This document shows, one piece after another, positions 1-6,109 of a stretch of DNA of 7,835 nucleotides. Location: positions 1-7,835 of the forward strand of contig CALFYR010000006.1 in NCBI GenBank assembly GCA_937954195.1. Reading direction: 5' to 3'. Under the pieces are notes generated by a model. That model had not been told where the DNA came from. It saw only the letters and a program-made list of their open reading frames with translations, and did not search any database. This DNA is from an uncultured Dehalococcoidia bacterium (lineage in GTDB: Bacteria > Chloroflexota > Dehalococcoidia > Tepidiformales > Tepidiformaceae). A program made the translations under genes and the position numbers. Each line of letters starts with the position of its first letter. The stretch's first letter is position 1.

Positions 1-108
1 TATGTCTACCGGGAAGTGCTCGGCCTTAGCGAGGACGAGTACGCACAGCTGAAGGAGCAAGGTCACGTCAAGGACATGTTCGACCCGGACGTGGTGGCCA
101 ACGCCTGA
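1..108 (+). CDS. CoA-transferase family III (CaiB/BaiF-like), C-terminal fragment
   Basis: Frame 1 is open from the first base to a TGA at 106-108 and gives a 35-residue C-terminal tail. The segment VYREVLGLSEDEYAQLKEQG resembles the extreme C-terminus of family III CoA-transferases, where a conserved leucine-glycine-leucine-serine stretch and an acidic helix end the protein. Such enzymes move CoA between carboxylic acids, which would suit the enoyl-CoA hydratase further along the same strand. The catalytic aspartate region lies outside the window, so activity cannot be judged. The stop codon overlaps the next start by one base (TGATG), which implies translational coupling to the epoxide hydrolase. 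The family call rests on a short tail and is tentative. Confidence 0.6.
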   Translation, partial: YVYREVLGLSEDEYAQLKEQGHVKDMFDPDVVANA

Positions 109-1058
109 TGGCAGCGACATCGGTTGGGTTGGTCGAGACGAATCGCGTGCGCCTCGAAGTCACGGAAGCGGGCGCCGGACCGGTCGTCGTCCTGCTCCAC
201 GGCTTCCCGGAGCTCGCCTACTCGTGGCGCCACCAGTTTGAACCGCTTGCGGAGGCGGGGTTCCACGTCGTTGCGCCCAATCAGAGGGGCTACGGAGCAA
301 GCTCAAAACCGGAGCCCATCGAAGCCTACGCCGTGGAAGAGCTGGCCGCTGATGTCGCGGGACTGATCCGTCACTTTGGCGGCCCAGCAGTCGTCATCGG
401 ACACGACTGGGGTGCTCCGGTGGCCTGGCACACGGCTCTGCGCTACCCCGAGCTTGTGCGCGCCGTCGGCTCACTCAGCGTGCCCCATGCTGCCCGGGCA
501 TCAGCGCCGCCGCTCGAACTCATGCGTGCGGCCGCAGGCCCCGACCACACGCACTACATCGACTACTTTCAGCAGCCAGGCGTTGCAGAAGCGGAGTTCG
601 AGGCTGATGTCGAGGATTCCATCTCTGGCTTCGTCTGGTCTATCAGCGGCGACGCACCACCGGACGAGCGCTTCAAGCCCATCCCGCGAGGGCGCCGGTT
701 CATCGAAAGCTTCAAACCGCCGGCGAACCTGCCCTCGTGGTTCACCGCCGCGGACCTGAACGTGTATGCGTCGGCGTTCCGCGAATCCGGGTTCCGGGGC
801 GGCCTCAACTGGTACCGGAACGTCAATCGCAACTGGGAGCAATCGGCCGACCTCGCCGGCGCGAAAGTCCAGCAGCCAGCGTTGTTTGTGACAGGCTCAC
901 GCGACCCTGCACGCAATCCCCTCGCCATGGAGCGCCTGCGTGATGTGGCGCCGGACCTTCGCGTATTCGAAGTCCTGGATGCTTGCGGACATTGGACCCA
1001 GCAAGAGCGCCCGGCCGAGGTAACGCGCCTGCTCAAAACGTTTCTTCTCGGCCTTTAG
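108..1058 (+). CDS. Alpha/beta-fold epoxide hydrolase
   Basis: This 316-residue protein has the full signature of soluble epoxide hydrolases, which open epoxides to vicinal diols through a covalent aspartyl ester in the cytoplasm. The oxyanion motif HGFPE is at residues 31-35. The nucleophile elbow GHDWGA puts Asp at 100, where esterases have Ser. The charge-relay acid is probably Asp266 in the GSRDP segment, and the base is His295 in ACGHW. The cap domain supplies the two epoxide-activating tyrosines, Tyr150 (in HYIDYFQQPG) and Tyr236 (in LNWYRN). Length is normal for the family. The ATG overlaps the upstream stop by one base, with no strong ribosome binding site, so coupling is likely. A haloalkane dehalogenase would share the Asp nucleophile, but the cap tyrosines and the LNWYRN motif favour epoxide hydrolase. 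The natural substrate is unknown. Confidence 0.9.
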   Translation: MAATSVGLVETNRVRLEVTEAGAGPVVVLLHGFPELAYSWRHQFEPLAEAGFHVVAPNQRGYGASSKPEPIEAYAVEELAADVAGLIRHFGGPAVVIGHDWGAPVAWHTALRYPELVRAVGSLSVPHAARASAPPLELMRAAAGPDHTHYIDYFQQPGVAEAEFEADVEDSISGFVWSISGDAPPDERFKPIPRGRRFIESFKPPANLPSWFTAADLNVYASAFRESGFRGGLNWYRNVNRNWEQSADLAGAKVQQPALFVTGSRDPARNPLAMERLRDVAPDLRVFEVLDACGHWTQQERPAEVTRLLKTFLLGL

Positions 1059-1097
1059 TCCCATTCGCGGGCGTCCCTCATCCCGTACGATGCTGCG

Positions 1098-2465
1098 GTG
1101 GACCCCGTAATCCAATACGCCACTGCGAGCGATGGTGTCGTCATTGCATGTTCGAGCTTCGGTTCCGGGCCACCTTTGATCGTCCTTCCGATCCTGCCGC
1201 TCAGCCACCTCCAGGTGGAGTGGCAGATGACCGGTATGCGCGAATTCTTGAGCCACCTTGCCGAAACGCACACCGTCATTCGCTATGACGCACGCGGTCT
1301 CGGGCTCTCGGATCGGAATGCACCAGACCGTTCACTGGACGCCCACCTGCTGGATGTCGAAGCCGTCATCGAACGGTTCGGCCTCACTCGGGCGTCGGTA
1401 TTCGCCGCAAGTTATAGCGGCCCAATCGGCATCCGGCTCGCGGCGCGCCGCCCGGAGTTCGTTGAGAAGCTTGTCCTTTGGTGCACCCACTCGTTCCACG
1501 GCGACGTGGTCGCGAAACTTCCGCAGGTCTCCAACCAGCAGCGGGAGGCCGTGAACAAGCTCGCCGGCGTCGACCGTGAGTTGTTCATCCGAACGTACCT
1601 TCACCGGGCGGTCGGCTGGACGGAGGGCGAAATTGCCAACCAGTTCGTGGAGATAGCCAAACAAAGCATCGACATGGACAACTTCTTCGAAAACCTTGGC
1701 CACCACATGGCGTTCGATGCCCGCGCAGACCTCCCCGATGTCCAGGCCACCACCCTTGTGATGCACCGGCCGGCGTTCATCGGCTCGCACGTTGATGTGG
1801 CGAAGAGCCTGGCGACAGCGATCCCGAACGCCCGCCTGGCGTTGCTGGATGGCGAATCGGTGGTCCCGTTCATCGGGAACACGGCCCGGATGTTCAGCGC
1901 GCTGGACGAATTTCTCACACCAGAGGCATCGTCGAGCAGGCCCGATGTGCCCGTGGATGGCACGCCGCTCAAGTTCCTCCTGTATGCCGACATCGAAGGG
2001 CACACGCCGATGATGCAACGCCTGGGTGATGCCCGCGGACGCGCGGTGCTCAGGGAGTTCGAGGTCATCACTCGGGCAGCAATCAAGGAGCATAACGGCG
2101 TCGAGGCGCGGGCGAAGGGCGACGGCTTTCTCGCCGCATTCGACACGGTTTCCGACGCGATCGGCTGTGCGGTCCGGCTTCAGCAAAGCTTCGCGTCACC
2201 CCTGCAGGACAACGAATGCATCAAAGTCCGCATCGGGTTGAACGCGGGCGAGCCGATCGTCGAAGGACGCGAACTCTTCGGCGAAGCGGTGTTCGCCGTC
2301 GAACGGATCGCGGCCCACGCGCGTGGCGGCGAAATCTTCGCGACCTCCGTGGTCCGCGAGCTGGCCTCGGGCAAGCTCTTCACGTTCCTGCCGGGACCCG
2401 AGTACGCTCCGGGGACGGAACAGGCCACACGGCTGTTCCAGGTTGCCTGGCAGGATGGCGAATGA
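1098..2465 (+). CDS. Alpha/beta-hydrolase-like domain fused to class III nucleotidyl cyclase
   Basis: This 455-residue two-domain signalling protein has an alpha/beta-hydrolase fold at about residues 1-275, a short linker, and a class III adenylate/guanylate cyclase catalytic domain at about 290-453. The same architecture is known in M. tuberculosis Rv1900c. In the hydrolase part, strand-turn YDARGLGLSD (63-72) and the elbow AASYSG (103-108, Ser105) are visible. The usual acid and His positions are replaced and no HG oxyanion motif is present, so it is probably a sensor. In the cyclase part, both metal aspartates are kept (Asp298 in ADIEG, Asp342 in KGDGF), as is transition-state Arg403. Three other active-site positions are unusual: Arg338, Glu392 and Phe399. 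The product should be cAMP or cGMP if active. No membrane segment is seen. The start is GTG at 1098, 39 bases after the epoxide hydrolase and without a clear ribosome binding site; the family N-terminus fits it. Confidence 0.9.
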   Translation: MDPVIQYATASDGVVIACSSFGSGPPLIVLPILPLSHLQVEWQMTGMREFLSHLAETHTVIRYDARGLGLSDRNAPDRSLDAHLLDVEAVIERFGLTRASVFAASYSGPIGIRLAARRPEFVEKLVLWCTHSFHGDVVAKLPQVSNQQREAVNKLAGVDRELFIRTYLHRAVGWTEGEIANQFVEIAKQSIDMDNFFENLGHHMAFDARADLPDVQATTLVMHRPAFIGSHVDVAKSLATAIPNARLALLDGESVVPFIGNTARMFSALDEFLTPEASSSRPDVPVDGTPLKFLLYADIEGHTPMMQRLGDARGRAVLREFEVITRAAIKEHNGVEARAKGDGFLAAFDTVSDAIGCAVRLQQSFASPLQDNECIKVRIGLNAGEPIVEGRELFGEAVFAVERIAAHARGGEIFATSVVRELASGKLFTFLPGPEYAPGTEQATRLFQVAWQDGE

Positions 2466-2998
2466 CCCACACGTATCAAACCATCGTTTCCAAGCGAGAC
2501 ACCCGGCGCTTTGATGGCCGGGCCATCCCAGACGACGTGCTGAACCGCCTGGTGCAGGCCGCCCGAATGGCCGGCAGCGCCAAAGCCGCCGAACCCGTCC
2601 GCCTCATCCTGGTACGTGACCAGGCGCAAAAGGACGCGCTGGCGGCGTGTGGGAAGTTCACGCCACACATTCCCACCTGTGCCGTGGCCGCCGTCTTCGT
2701 GCTCGTCCCGGAGTTCGGGGAGGTAGGCGCGCCGTTCACGCTGTTCCGCGGACCGTTCGATGCCGGCCGGGCCGCACAAAACCTGATGCTCGCCGCATGG
2801 TCAGAGGGAATCGCCAGTTGCCCGGCTTCCATGCATGACGAGGAACGGGCCCGCGAGGTCCTCGGCCTGCCTCCCGGTCATGTCGTGGCGAACGTGATCG
2901 CCCTCGGCTACCCGGCCCCCGAACGGGACGCCACGACCGGGACCCGCCCCCGAATGCCGGTCGATGAGTTCGTCTTCCACGAACGATGGGGAGGCTAG
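2462..2998 (+). CDS. Nitroreductase-family FMN oxidoreductase
   Basis: This 178-residue protein matches the nitroreductase fold, a homodimeric flavoprotein that uses NAD(P)H to reduce nitro groups, quinones or related electrophiles. The N-terminal KRDTRRFDGRAIPDD segment (11-25) supplies the arginines that contact FMN phosphate. It is followed by a LVQAARMAGSAKAAEPVR-like helix and loop (30-47). The central helix DAGRAAQNLMLAAWSEGIAS (100-119) is the typical dimer and flavin helix, and the VIALGYPAPERD segment (145-156) forms the conserved C-terminal strand. The protein is slightly shorter than most members. ATG at 2462 overlaps the cyclase stop by four bases (ATGA), and AGGA sits six bases upstream, so it is translationally coupled to the cyclase. 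The substrate is not predictable; reduction of an unsaturated or nitro compound in the same pathway as its neighbours is an inference. Confidence 0.85.
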   Translation: MTHTYQTIVSKRDTRRFDGRAIPDDVLNRLVQAARMAGSAKAAEPVRLILVRDQAQKDALAACGKFTPHIPTCAVAAVFVLVPEFGEVGAPFTLFRGPFDAGRAAQNLMLAAWSEGIASCPASMHDEERAREVLGLPPGHVVANVIALGYPAPERDATTGTRPRMPVDEFVFHERWGG

Positions 2999-3002
2999 CC
3001 TC
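2991..3002. repeat. 12-bp perfect palindrome across the nitroreductase stop codon
   Basis: GAGGCTAGCCTC reads identically on both strands and contains the TAG stop of the nitroreductase at 2996-2998. It could be a dimeric protein-binding site ahead of the enoyl-CoA hydratase. It could also be chance; a 12-base palindrome in one place is weak evidence by itself. Confidence 0.35.
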
Positions 3003-3014
3003 CACCCTGCTAGA

Positions 3015-3036
3015 CTCCTCAGACTCAGACGAGGAG
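3015..3036 (+). promoter_or_regulatory. Ribosome binding site with possible sequestering hairpin
   Basis: GAGGAG at 3031-3036 is a strong Shine-Dalgarno sequence seven bases before the TTG at 3044, and it decides that start. CTCCTC at 3015-3020 is its exact reverse complement, separated by a 10-base loop. The mRNA could therefore fold a 6-bp stem that hides the ribosome binding site. The Shine-Dalgarno call is firm; the regulatory hairpin is an inference. Confidence 0.55.
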
Positions 3037-3043
3037 CCTACCC

Positions 3044-3883
3044 TTGGCCTACGCATACTCGCTCCTGCGCGTCGAAACCGATGGACGAATTGCGACCGTC
3101 ACGGTCGACAATCCTCCCATCAACCTGATCACGCTTCAGTTGTACGCGGAGCTTTCGGCGCTCTCGAAGGAACTCGCCGCCGACCCCAACCTTACCGTTG
3201 TAGTGCTCAAGAGTGCCGATCCTGACTTCTTCCTCGCCCACTTCGATGTTGAAGCCATCCTTCGCTTTCCCACAGCCGGAGACGCCCAGTTCACCCCCGA
3301 ACTGAACGACTACCATCAGATGTGTGAGCGGTTCCGGACCATGAATAAGGTAACCATCGGCCAGATTGAAGGGCGGGTCGGCGGCGGCGGGAGCGAGCTG
3401 GCGGCAAGTCTCGACATGCGCTTCGGCGTCCGTGGCAAGACCGTCATCAACCAGATGGAGGTGCCGCTCGGGATCCTCCCGGGAGGCACCGGAACCCAGC
3501 GGCTCCCCCGGCTCGTCGGGCGGGGACGTGCCATGGAGATCATCCTGGCGGGCGACGATCTCGATGCCGAAACCGCCGAGCGCTGGGGCTACCTCAATCG
3601 CATCTTCGAACCAGCCGAGATCGGCCCCTTCGTCGATAAGCTCGCCCGGCGGATCGCATCGTTCCCGGTCGAGGCGGTCCGCCTCGCGAAAGAGTCCGTC
3701 ACAGCAGCGGATCAGCCTCTCGCGACCGGACTGCCCACCGAGGCGTACCTGTTTCAGCGGACGTTGCGGACCGAAGGAGCCCAGCGAAACATGCGGCGCT
3801 TCCTCGAAATTGGTGGGCAGACTCGGGACGGGGAACTGCGAATGGGAGAGCTCGGACGCCAGCTGGGAGAGGGGCACGACTGA
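3044..3883 (+). CDS. Enoyl-CoA hydratase/isomerase family protein
   Basis: This 279-residue crotonase-fold enzyme most likely hydrates trans-2-enoyl-CoA in fatty-acid or aromatic-acid breakdown. The first oxyanion-hole strand is FFLAHFD (62-68), where AHFD replaces the commoner AGAD. The second is GGGGSELA (113-120), containing Glu118. The second catalytic glutamate is Glu139 in QMEVPLGILPGG. Both acid/base glutamates of true hydratases are therefore present, which favours hydratase over the decarboxylase or dehalogenase relatives. The C-terminal helical region (about 200-279) is complete. The TTG start is chosen because GAGGAG lies seven bases upstream and the AYSLLRVETDGRIATVTVDNP segment is the expected first strand. 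The gene follows the nitroreductase by 45 bases. Acyl-CoA context also comes from the CoA-transferase tail upstream. The exact acyl chain is unknown. Confidence 0.88.
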   Translation: MAYAYSLLRVETDGRIATVTVDNPPINLITLQLYAELSALSKELAADPNLTVVVLKSADPDFFLAHFDVEAILRFPTAGDAQFTPELNDYHQMCERFRTMNKVTIGQIEGRVGGGGSELAASLDMRFGVRGKTVINQMEVPLGILPGGTGTQRLPRLVGRGRAMEIILAGDDLDAETAERWGYLNRIFEPAEIGPFVDKLARRIASFPVEAVRLAKESVTAADQPLATGLPTEAYLFQRTLRTEGAQRNMRRFLEIGGQTRDGELRMGELGRQLGEGHD

Positions 3884-4022
3884 TTCGGCGTCGGCACCTC
3901 AACGACGCGCTCATCCACGTCATCGAATTCGAGCCGTTGCGCCACCGCGCGGAGCCTACACAGGCATCCGGCTTCGTTTTGGTTCAATGATGTCCGCGGG
4001 TCGAAGATGGAGGACCGTGCCT

Positions 4023-4961
4023 GTGCTTCATGACGCTCCAGCCGGCCACGTCCAACCGAGCGCACCCCGATTCGAGGCCGGTGGGCGAGGCGGCCGGGCA
4101 CTCGAAATCGGGGCGTCGGTCCTGCTGAGGGTTGCCGGTTTCGCCGCACCAGGGGTCGCCAGGGTCACCGGCCGGCGCTACCCCCACATCGAGCGCTCAA
4201 TCGCGCGAGCAGCACTTGGCGCACTCGGGACTCGCGTCGCGGTGAGCGGCCTGGAACACGCCAGGGGCGGGCCGTTCGTTGTGCTGCCGCTGCACGAAAG
4301 TCTCATGGACCCCCTGGTCCTCCAGCGGCTCCCGCTACCACTGGCGTTCGCCGCGCGGGATGAAATCTGGGAATGGCCGTCGGTCGGTCGGCTCCTCGTG
4401 GCGGGCAAGCATCTCACAGCCGCCACCGATGTAGAGCCGGCCCGTCGCGTCGCGGCGGCACGCCAGTTGCTCCGCGACGCCGGCCAGCGGGTCTCCCATG
4501 GGGTTTCGCTCGTGGTCTTCCCCCAGGGTTCGGTTCTCGGCATCGAGATCGCCTTTACGCGAGGCGCATTCTGGCTCGCGCGGCGCCTCGACGTACCCGT
4601 ACTTCCCGTCGTTATCACCGGCACGCACCGGGTGTGGGAGTTCCCATTTTCGCCTGTCCTCCGCCGCAAACAGCGTGTCACGCTGGAGGTACTCCCGAGC
4701 CTCCCTCCCGACGAAGCCTTCCGCGGCAGGCTCGAAATCGAGCGCATGCTGCGCATGCGAGCGCTCTCCGCAACCCACGGCGTCCCGCGGCACTTCGTCC
4801 CATCGCGGGATGGCACCTGGGACGGCTATCCGTTCACCATCGCGCCAGAGTTCCCGGGGCTGGTTCGCGAACTTGAACGGCTTCGCCATACCGCTCCCTT
4901 CGCCAGGCCCGGAACGGACCTTCGGTCAGGTCCGGTTCCCGGCAATCCCGCGGGCAACTAG
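4023..4961 (+). CDS. PlsC-like 1-acylglycerol-3-phosphate acyltransferase family protein
   Basis: This acyltransferase of the PlsC (LPLAT) family would attach an acyl chain to a glycerophosphate or similar acceptor at the inner face of the membrane. The catalytic HX4D motif is HESLMD (91-96, His91 and Asp96). Motif II lies near 107-131, motif III is FPQGS (166-170), and motif IV is PVLPV (192-196). Motif III departs from the common FPEGTR: Gln replaces Glu and the Arg is absent, so acceptor specificity may differ. A weakly hydrophobic N-terminal helix is at about 29-48. The C-terminal 60 residues, including GTWDGYPF, are an extension I do not recognise. GTG 4023 (312 residues) is preferred because GGAGGA at 4009-4014 is eight bases upstream; ATG 3987 or 3990 are alternatives. 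The 139 bases before it hold no convincing gene or hairpin. It ends three bases from the converging OsmC gene. Confidence 0.82.
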   Translation: MLHDAPAGHVQPSAPRFEAGGRGGRALEIGASVLLRVAGFAAPGVARVTGRRYPHIERSIARAALGALGTRVAVSGLEHARGGPFVVLPLHESLMDPLVLQRLPLPLAFAARDEIWEWPSVGRLLVAGKHLTAATDVEPARRVAAARQLLRDAGQRVSHGVSLVVFPQGSVLGIEIAFTRGAFWLARRLDVPVLPVVITGTHRVWEFPFSPVLRRKQRVTLEVLPSLPPDEAFRGRLEIERMLRMRALSATHGVPRHFVPSRDGTWDGYPFTIAPEFPGLVRELERLRHTAPFARPGTDLRSGPVPGNPAGN

Positions 4962-4964
4962 CGT

Positions 4965-5453
4965 CTACCCGGCTCCGAATGCCACATCGACGGCTGTTGG
5001 CTGGATAAGCGCGCGGTAGATGGGGCAGCGTTCCCTCCAGGCGCGCTCAAGACGAGCTACCGCCTCCGTACCGTCGGGCGAGGAAACCGTCACCGATACC
5101 GCGAGAGCGGTGAGGTCGGGCGATACGCCGTCTATCGCGAGAAGGCCGCGTGCGTCGGCCTCGCAGGAGACGGTCGCCTCAACGGCATCGACCCGGATGT
5201 TGAGCTGCGGGGCAAGCGTGTCGCGCACGAAGACCACAGCGCACCCGGCGAGGGCTGAGAGCAGCAACGCAGTTGGGCTTGGAGCCTCGTTCGTGCCGCC
5301 GAGCGCCGGGGGAAGATCGGCTGCGAGGGCGAAAGCACCAGCTGTGATCTCCGCCCTGGAACCGGCGCTTCGGGCGGTGACGACGGGCCGGCTTCGCGCT
5401 TTGTCCGGCTCGCTCCGGAAGCTGGCGATGGTCTGTTCGAGGACTGTGGTCAC
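4965..5453 (-). CDS. OsmC-family peroxiredoxin
   Basis: This 162-residue protein matches the OsmC/Ohr superfamily, thiol peroxidases that reduce organic or fatty-acid hydroperoxides. The two redox cysteines are visible: Cys71 in the helix ALAGCAVVF and Cys143 in ERCPIY. Family signature NEAPSPTALLLSALAGC (55-71) includes Glu56. A third cysteine, Cys97, lies in a beta strand and is probably not catalytic. Length is typical. The frame is open further upstream to 5597, but that extension is out-of-frame sequence of the cupredoxin gene. GTG at 5453 has AGGA six bases upstream and starts directly at the family N-terminus. It lies 16 bases after the cupredoxin gene, so co-transcription is likely, and it would remove peroxides in the same stress response. 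Assignment between OsmC and Ohr subgroups is not attempted. Confidence 0.9.
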   Translation of the reverse strand: MTTVLEQTIASFRSEPDKARSRPVVTARSAGSRAEITAGAFALAADLPPALGGTNEAPSPTALLLSALAGCAVVFVRDTLAPQLNIRVDAVEATVSCEADARGLLAIDGVSPDLTALAVSVTVSSPDGTEAVARLERAWRERCPIYRALIQPTAVDVAFGAG

Positions 5454-5469
5454 GTGAATTCCTTTCGTG

Positions 5470-6090
5470 TCATTGGACGTTGAGACTCCCGACCATTTCC
5501 GTGTGCAGACTGCAAAAGAACTGGTAACTGCCCGGCACGTGGGCGGCGAAGACAAAACTGCTGGTGCAGGGCCCAGCGCAGGTATCGGTTCGACCACCGC
5601 CCACCACGTTCACTCCGATGTCGTGAAGCACGCCGTCGTGCTCATTGACCATTTCGAGTGTGACGGGGACATGCGAAGGAATGACCAGGGAAGAAGGTTC
5701 GAAGCTGAGCCCCCTCGCGAACACCCGAACCGTCACCGGTTCGAGCGACGCGGTGGGAGTCGGCGAGGGCGGAACGCTGGCTGCGGTAGCCGGCCGGGCC
5801 GTGGCTTGCGCCATCGTTGGCGATGGCTCCGCGGCCGTGACGGTAGATTGCACGGCGTCCGTGGGCGCCGGTGTCGGGCTGGCGGTTTCGGCCGCTGCCG
5901 TCGGGAGCGCTGTTGGGGACGATGCTGAAGTGGCAGTCCGAACACCGGCCACGGCGGTTGGCGTCGGTGACGTCGGTTGCCGGTCGTTCGCGCTGGAACC
6001 ACAGGAGAGCCCGAGGCCGATAACAACCACGGCGAGCCCAACAACCAGCAGGCGGTAATGGCGGAGCTTGCGGGGTGGCGGCTCCCCCAC
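5470..6090 (-). CDS. Cupredoxin-domain lipoprotein with Ser/Thr/Pro-rich linker
   Basis: This exported blue-copper-type protein has about 206 residues. The N-terminus has basic residues (RKLRHYR, 7-13), a hydrophobic stretch (14-29) and Cys30 as the likely lipidation site; the lipobox GLSC is imperfect because Gly sits at -3. Residues 31-115 are low-complexity Ser, Thr, Pro and Ala, a probable cell-wall spacer. The cupredoxin domain (118-206) has type 1 copper ligands His156 (VLHDIGV), Cys193, His196 and Met199 (CSLHTEM). Cys171 and Cys175 may form a disulfide near the copper site. Its role would be electron transfer or copper handling outside the membrane. Start choice is uncertain: GTG 6090 gives the best signal peptide but lies inside a strong hairpin and has no clear ribosome binding site; in-frame GTG 6126 would overlap the CHRD gene's end. 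The gene is 19 bases after that gene. Confidence 0.85.
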   Translation of the reverse strand: MGEPPPRKLRHYRLLVVGLAVVVIGLGLSCGSSANDRQPTSPTPTAVAGVRTATSASSPTALPTAAAETASPTPAPTDAVQSTVTAAEPSPTMAQATARPATAASVPPSPTPTASLEPVTVRVFARGLSFEPSSLVIPSHVPVTLEMVNEHDGVLHDIGVNVVGGGRTDTCAGPCTSSFVFAAHVPGSYQFFCSLHTEMVGSLNVQ

Positions 6091-6098
6091 CCCGCAAG
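6067..6098 (-). other. 12-bp inverted repeat (stem-loop) between CHRD and cupredoxin genes
   Basis: CTTGCGGGGTGG at 6067-6078 is an exact reverse complement of 6087-6098, with an 8-base loop. The GC-rich stem begins 11 bases after the CHRD stop codon. No T-run follows on the minus strand, so it is not a classical intrinsic terminator. The preferred GTG start of the cupredoxin gene (6090-6088) lies in the 5' arm. It may lower expression of the downstream genes by attenuation or by hiding the start, or protect the upstream mRNA's 3' end. The structure is directly visible; its role is inferred. Confidence 0.75.
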
Positions 6099-6109
6099 CC
6101 GGTTCGCCG

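Noticed and set aside
1056..1100. Possible readthrough fusion of epoxide hydrolase and cyclase, since both are in the same frame separated by one TAG and 13 codons
   Set aside because: The spacer has no readthrough-type context that I can recognise, and both proteins are complete family members with their own normal ends.
3038..3877. Long minus-strand open frame of 279 codons opposite the enoyl-CoA hydratase
   Set aside because: It mirrors the hydratase, which has both catalytic glutamates and a good ribosome binding site. The antisense product has no recognisable family features; long antisense frames are common in GC-rich DNA.
3366..4022. N-terminal extension of the acyltransferase to a 531-residue protein
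   Set aside because: The extra part is an out-of-frame reading of the hydratase gene and is Ser/Arg-rich nonsense. The GGAGGA at 4009-4014 supports a start at 4023.
5454..5597. 48-residue N-terminal extension of OsmC
   Set aside because: It overlaps the cupredoxin gene out of frame and lies upstream of a GTG with its own Shine-Dalgarno at the family N-terminus.
5740..5990. Repeat array or CRISPR-like structure in the linker-coding region
   Set aside because: The repetition is irregular Ser/Thr/Pro/Ala coding sequence without fixed repeat and spacer lengths.
5640..6060. Plus-strand open frames across the cupredoxin linker
   Set aside because: They arise from the low-complexity Ser/Thr/Pro codons read in the opposite direction and show no family features.
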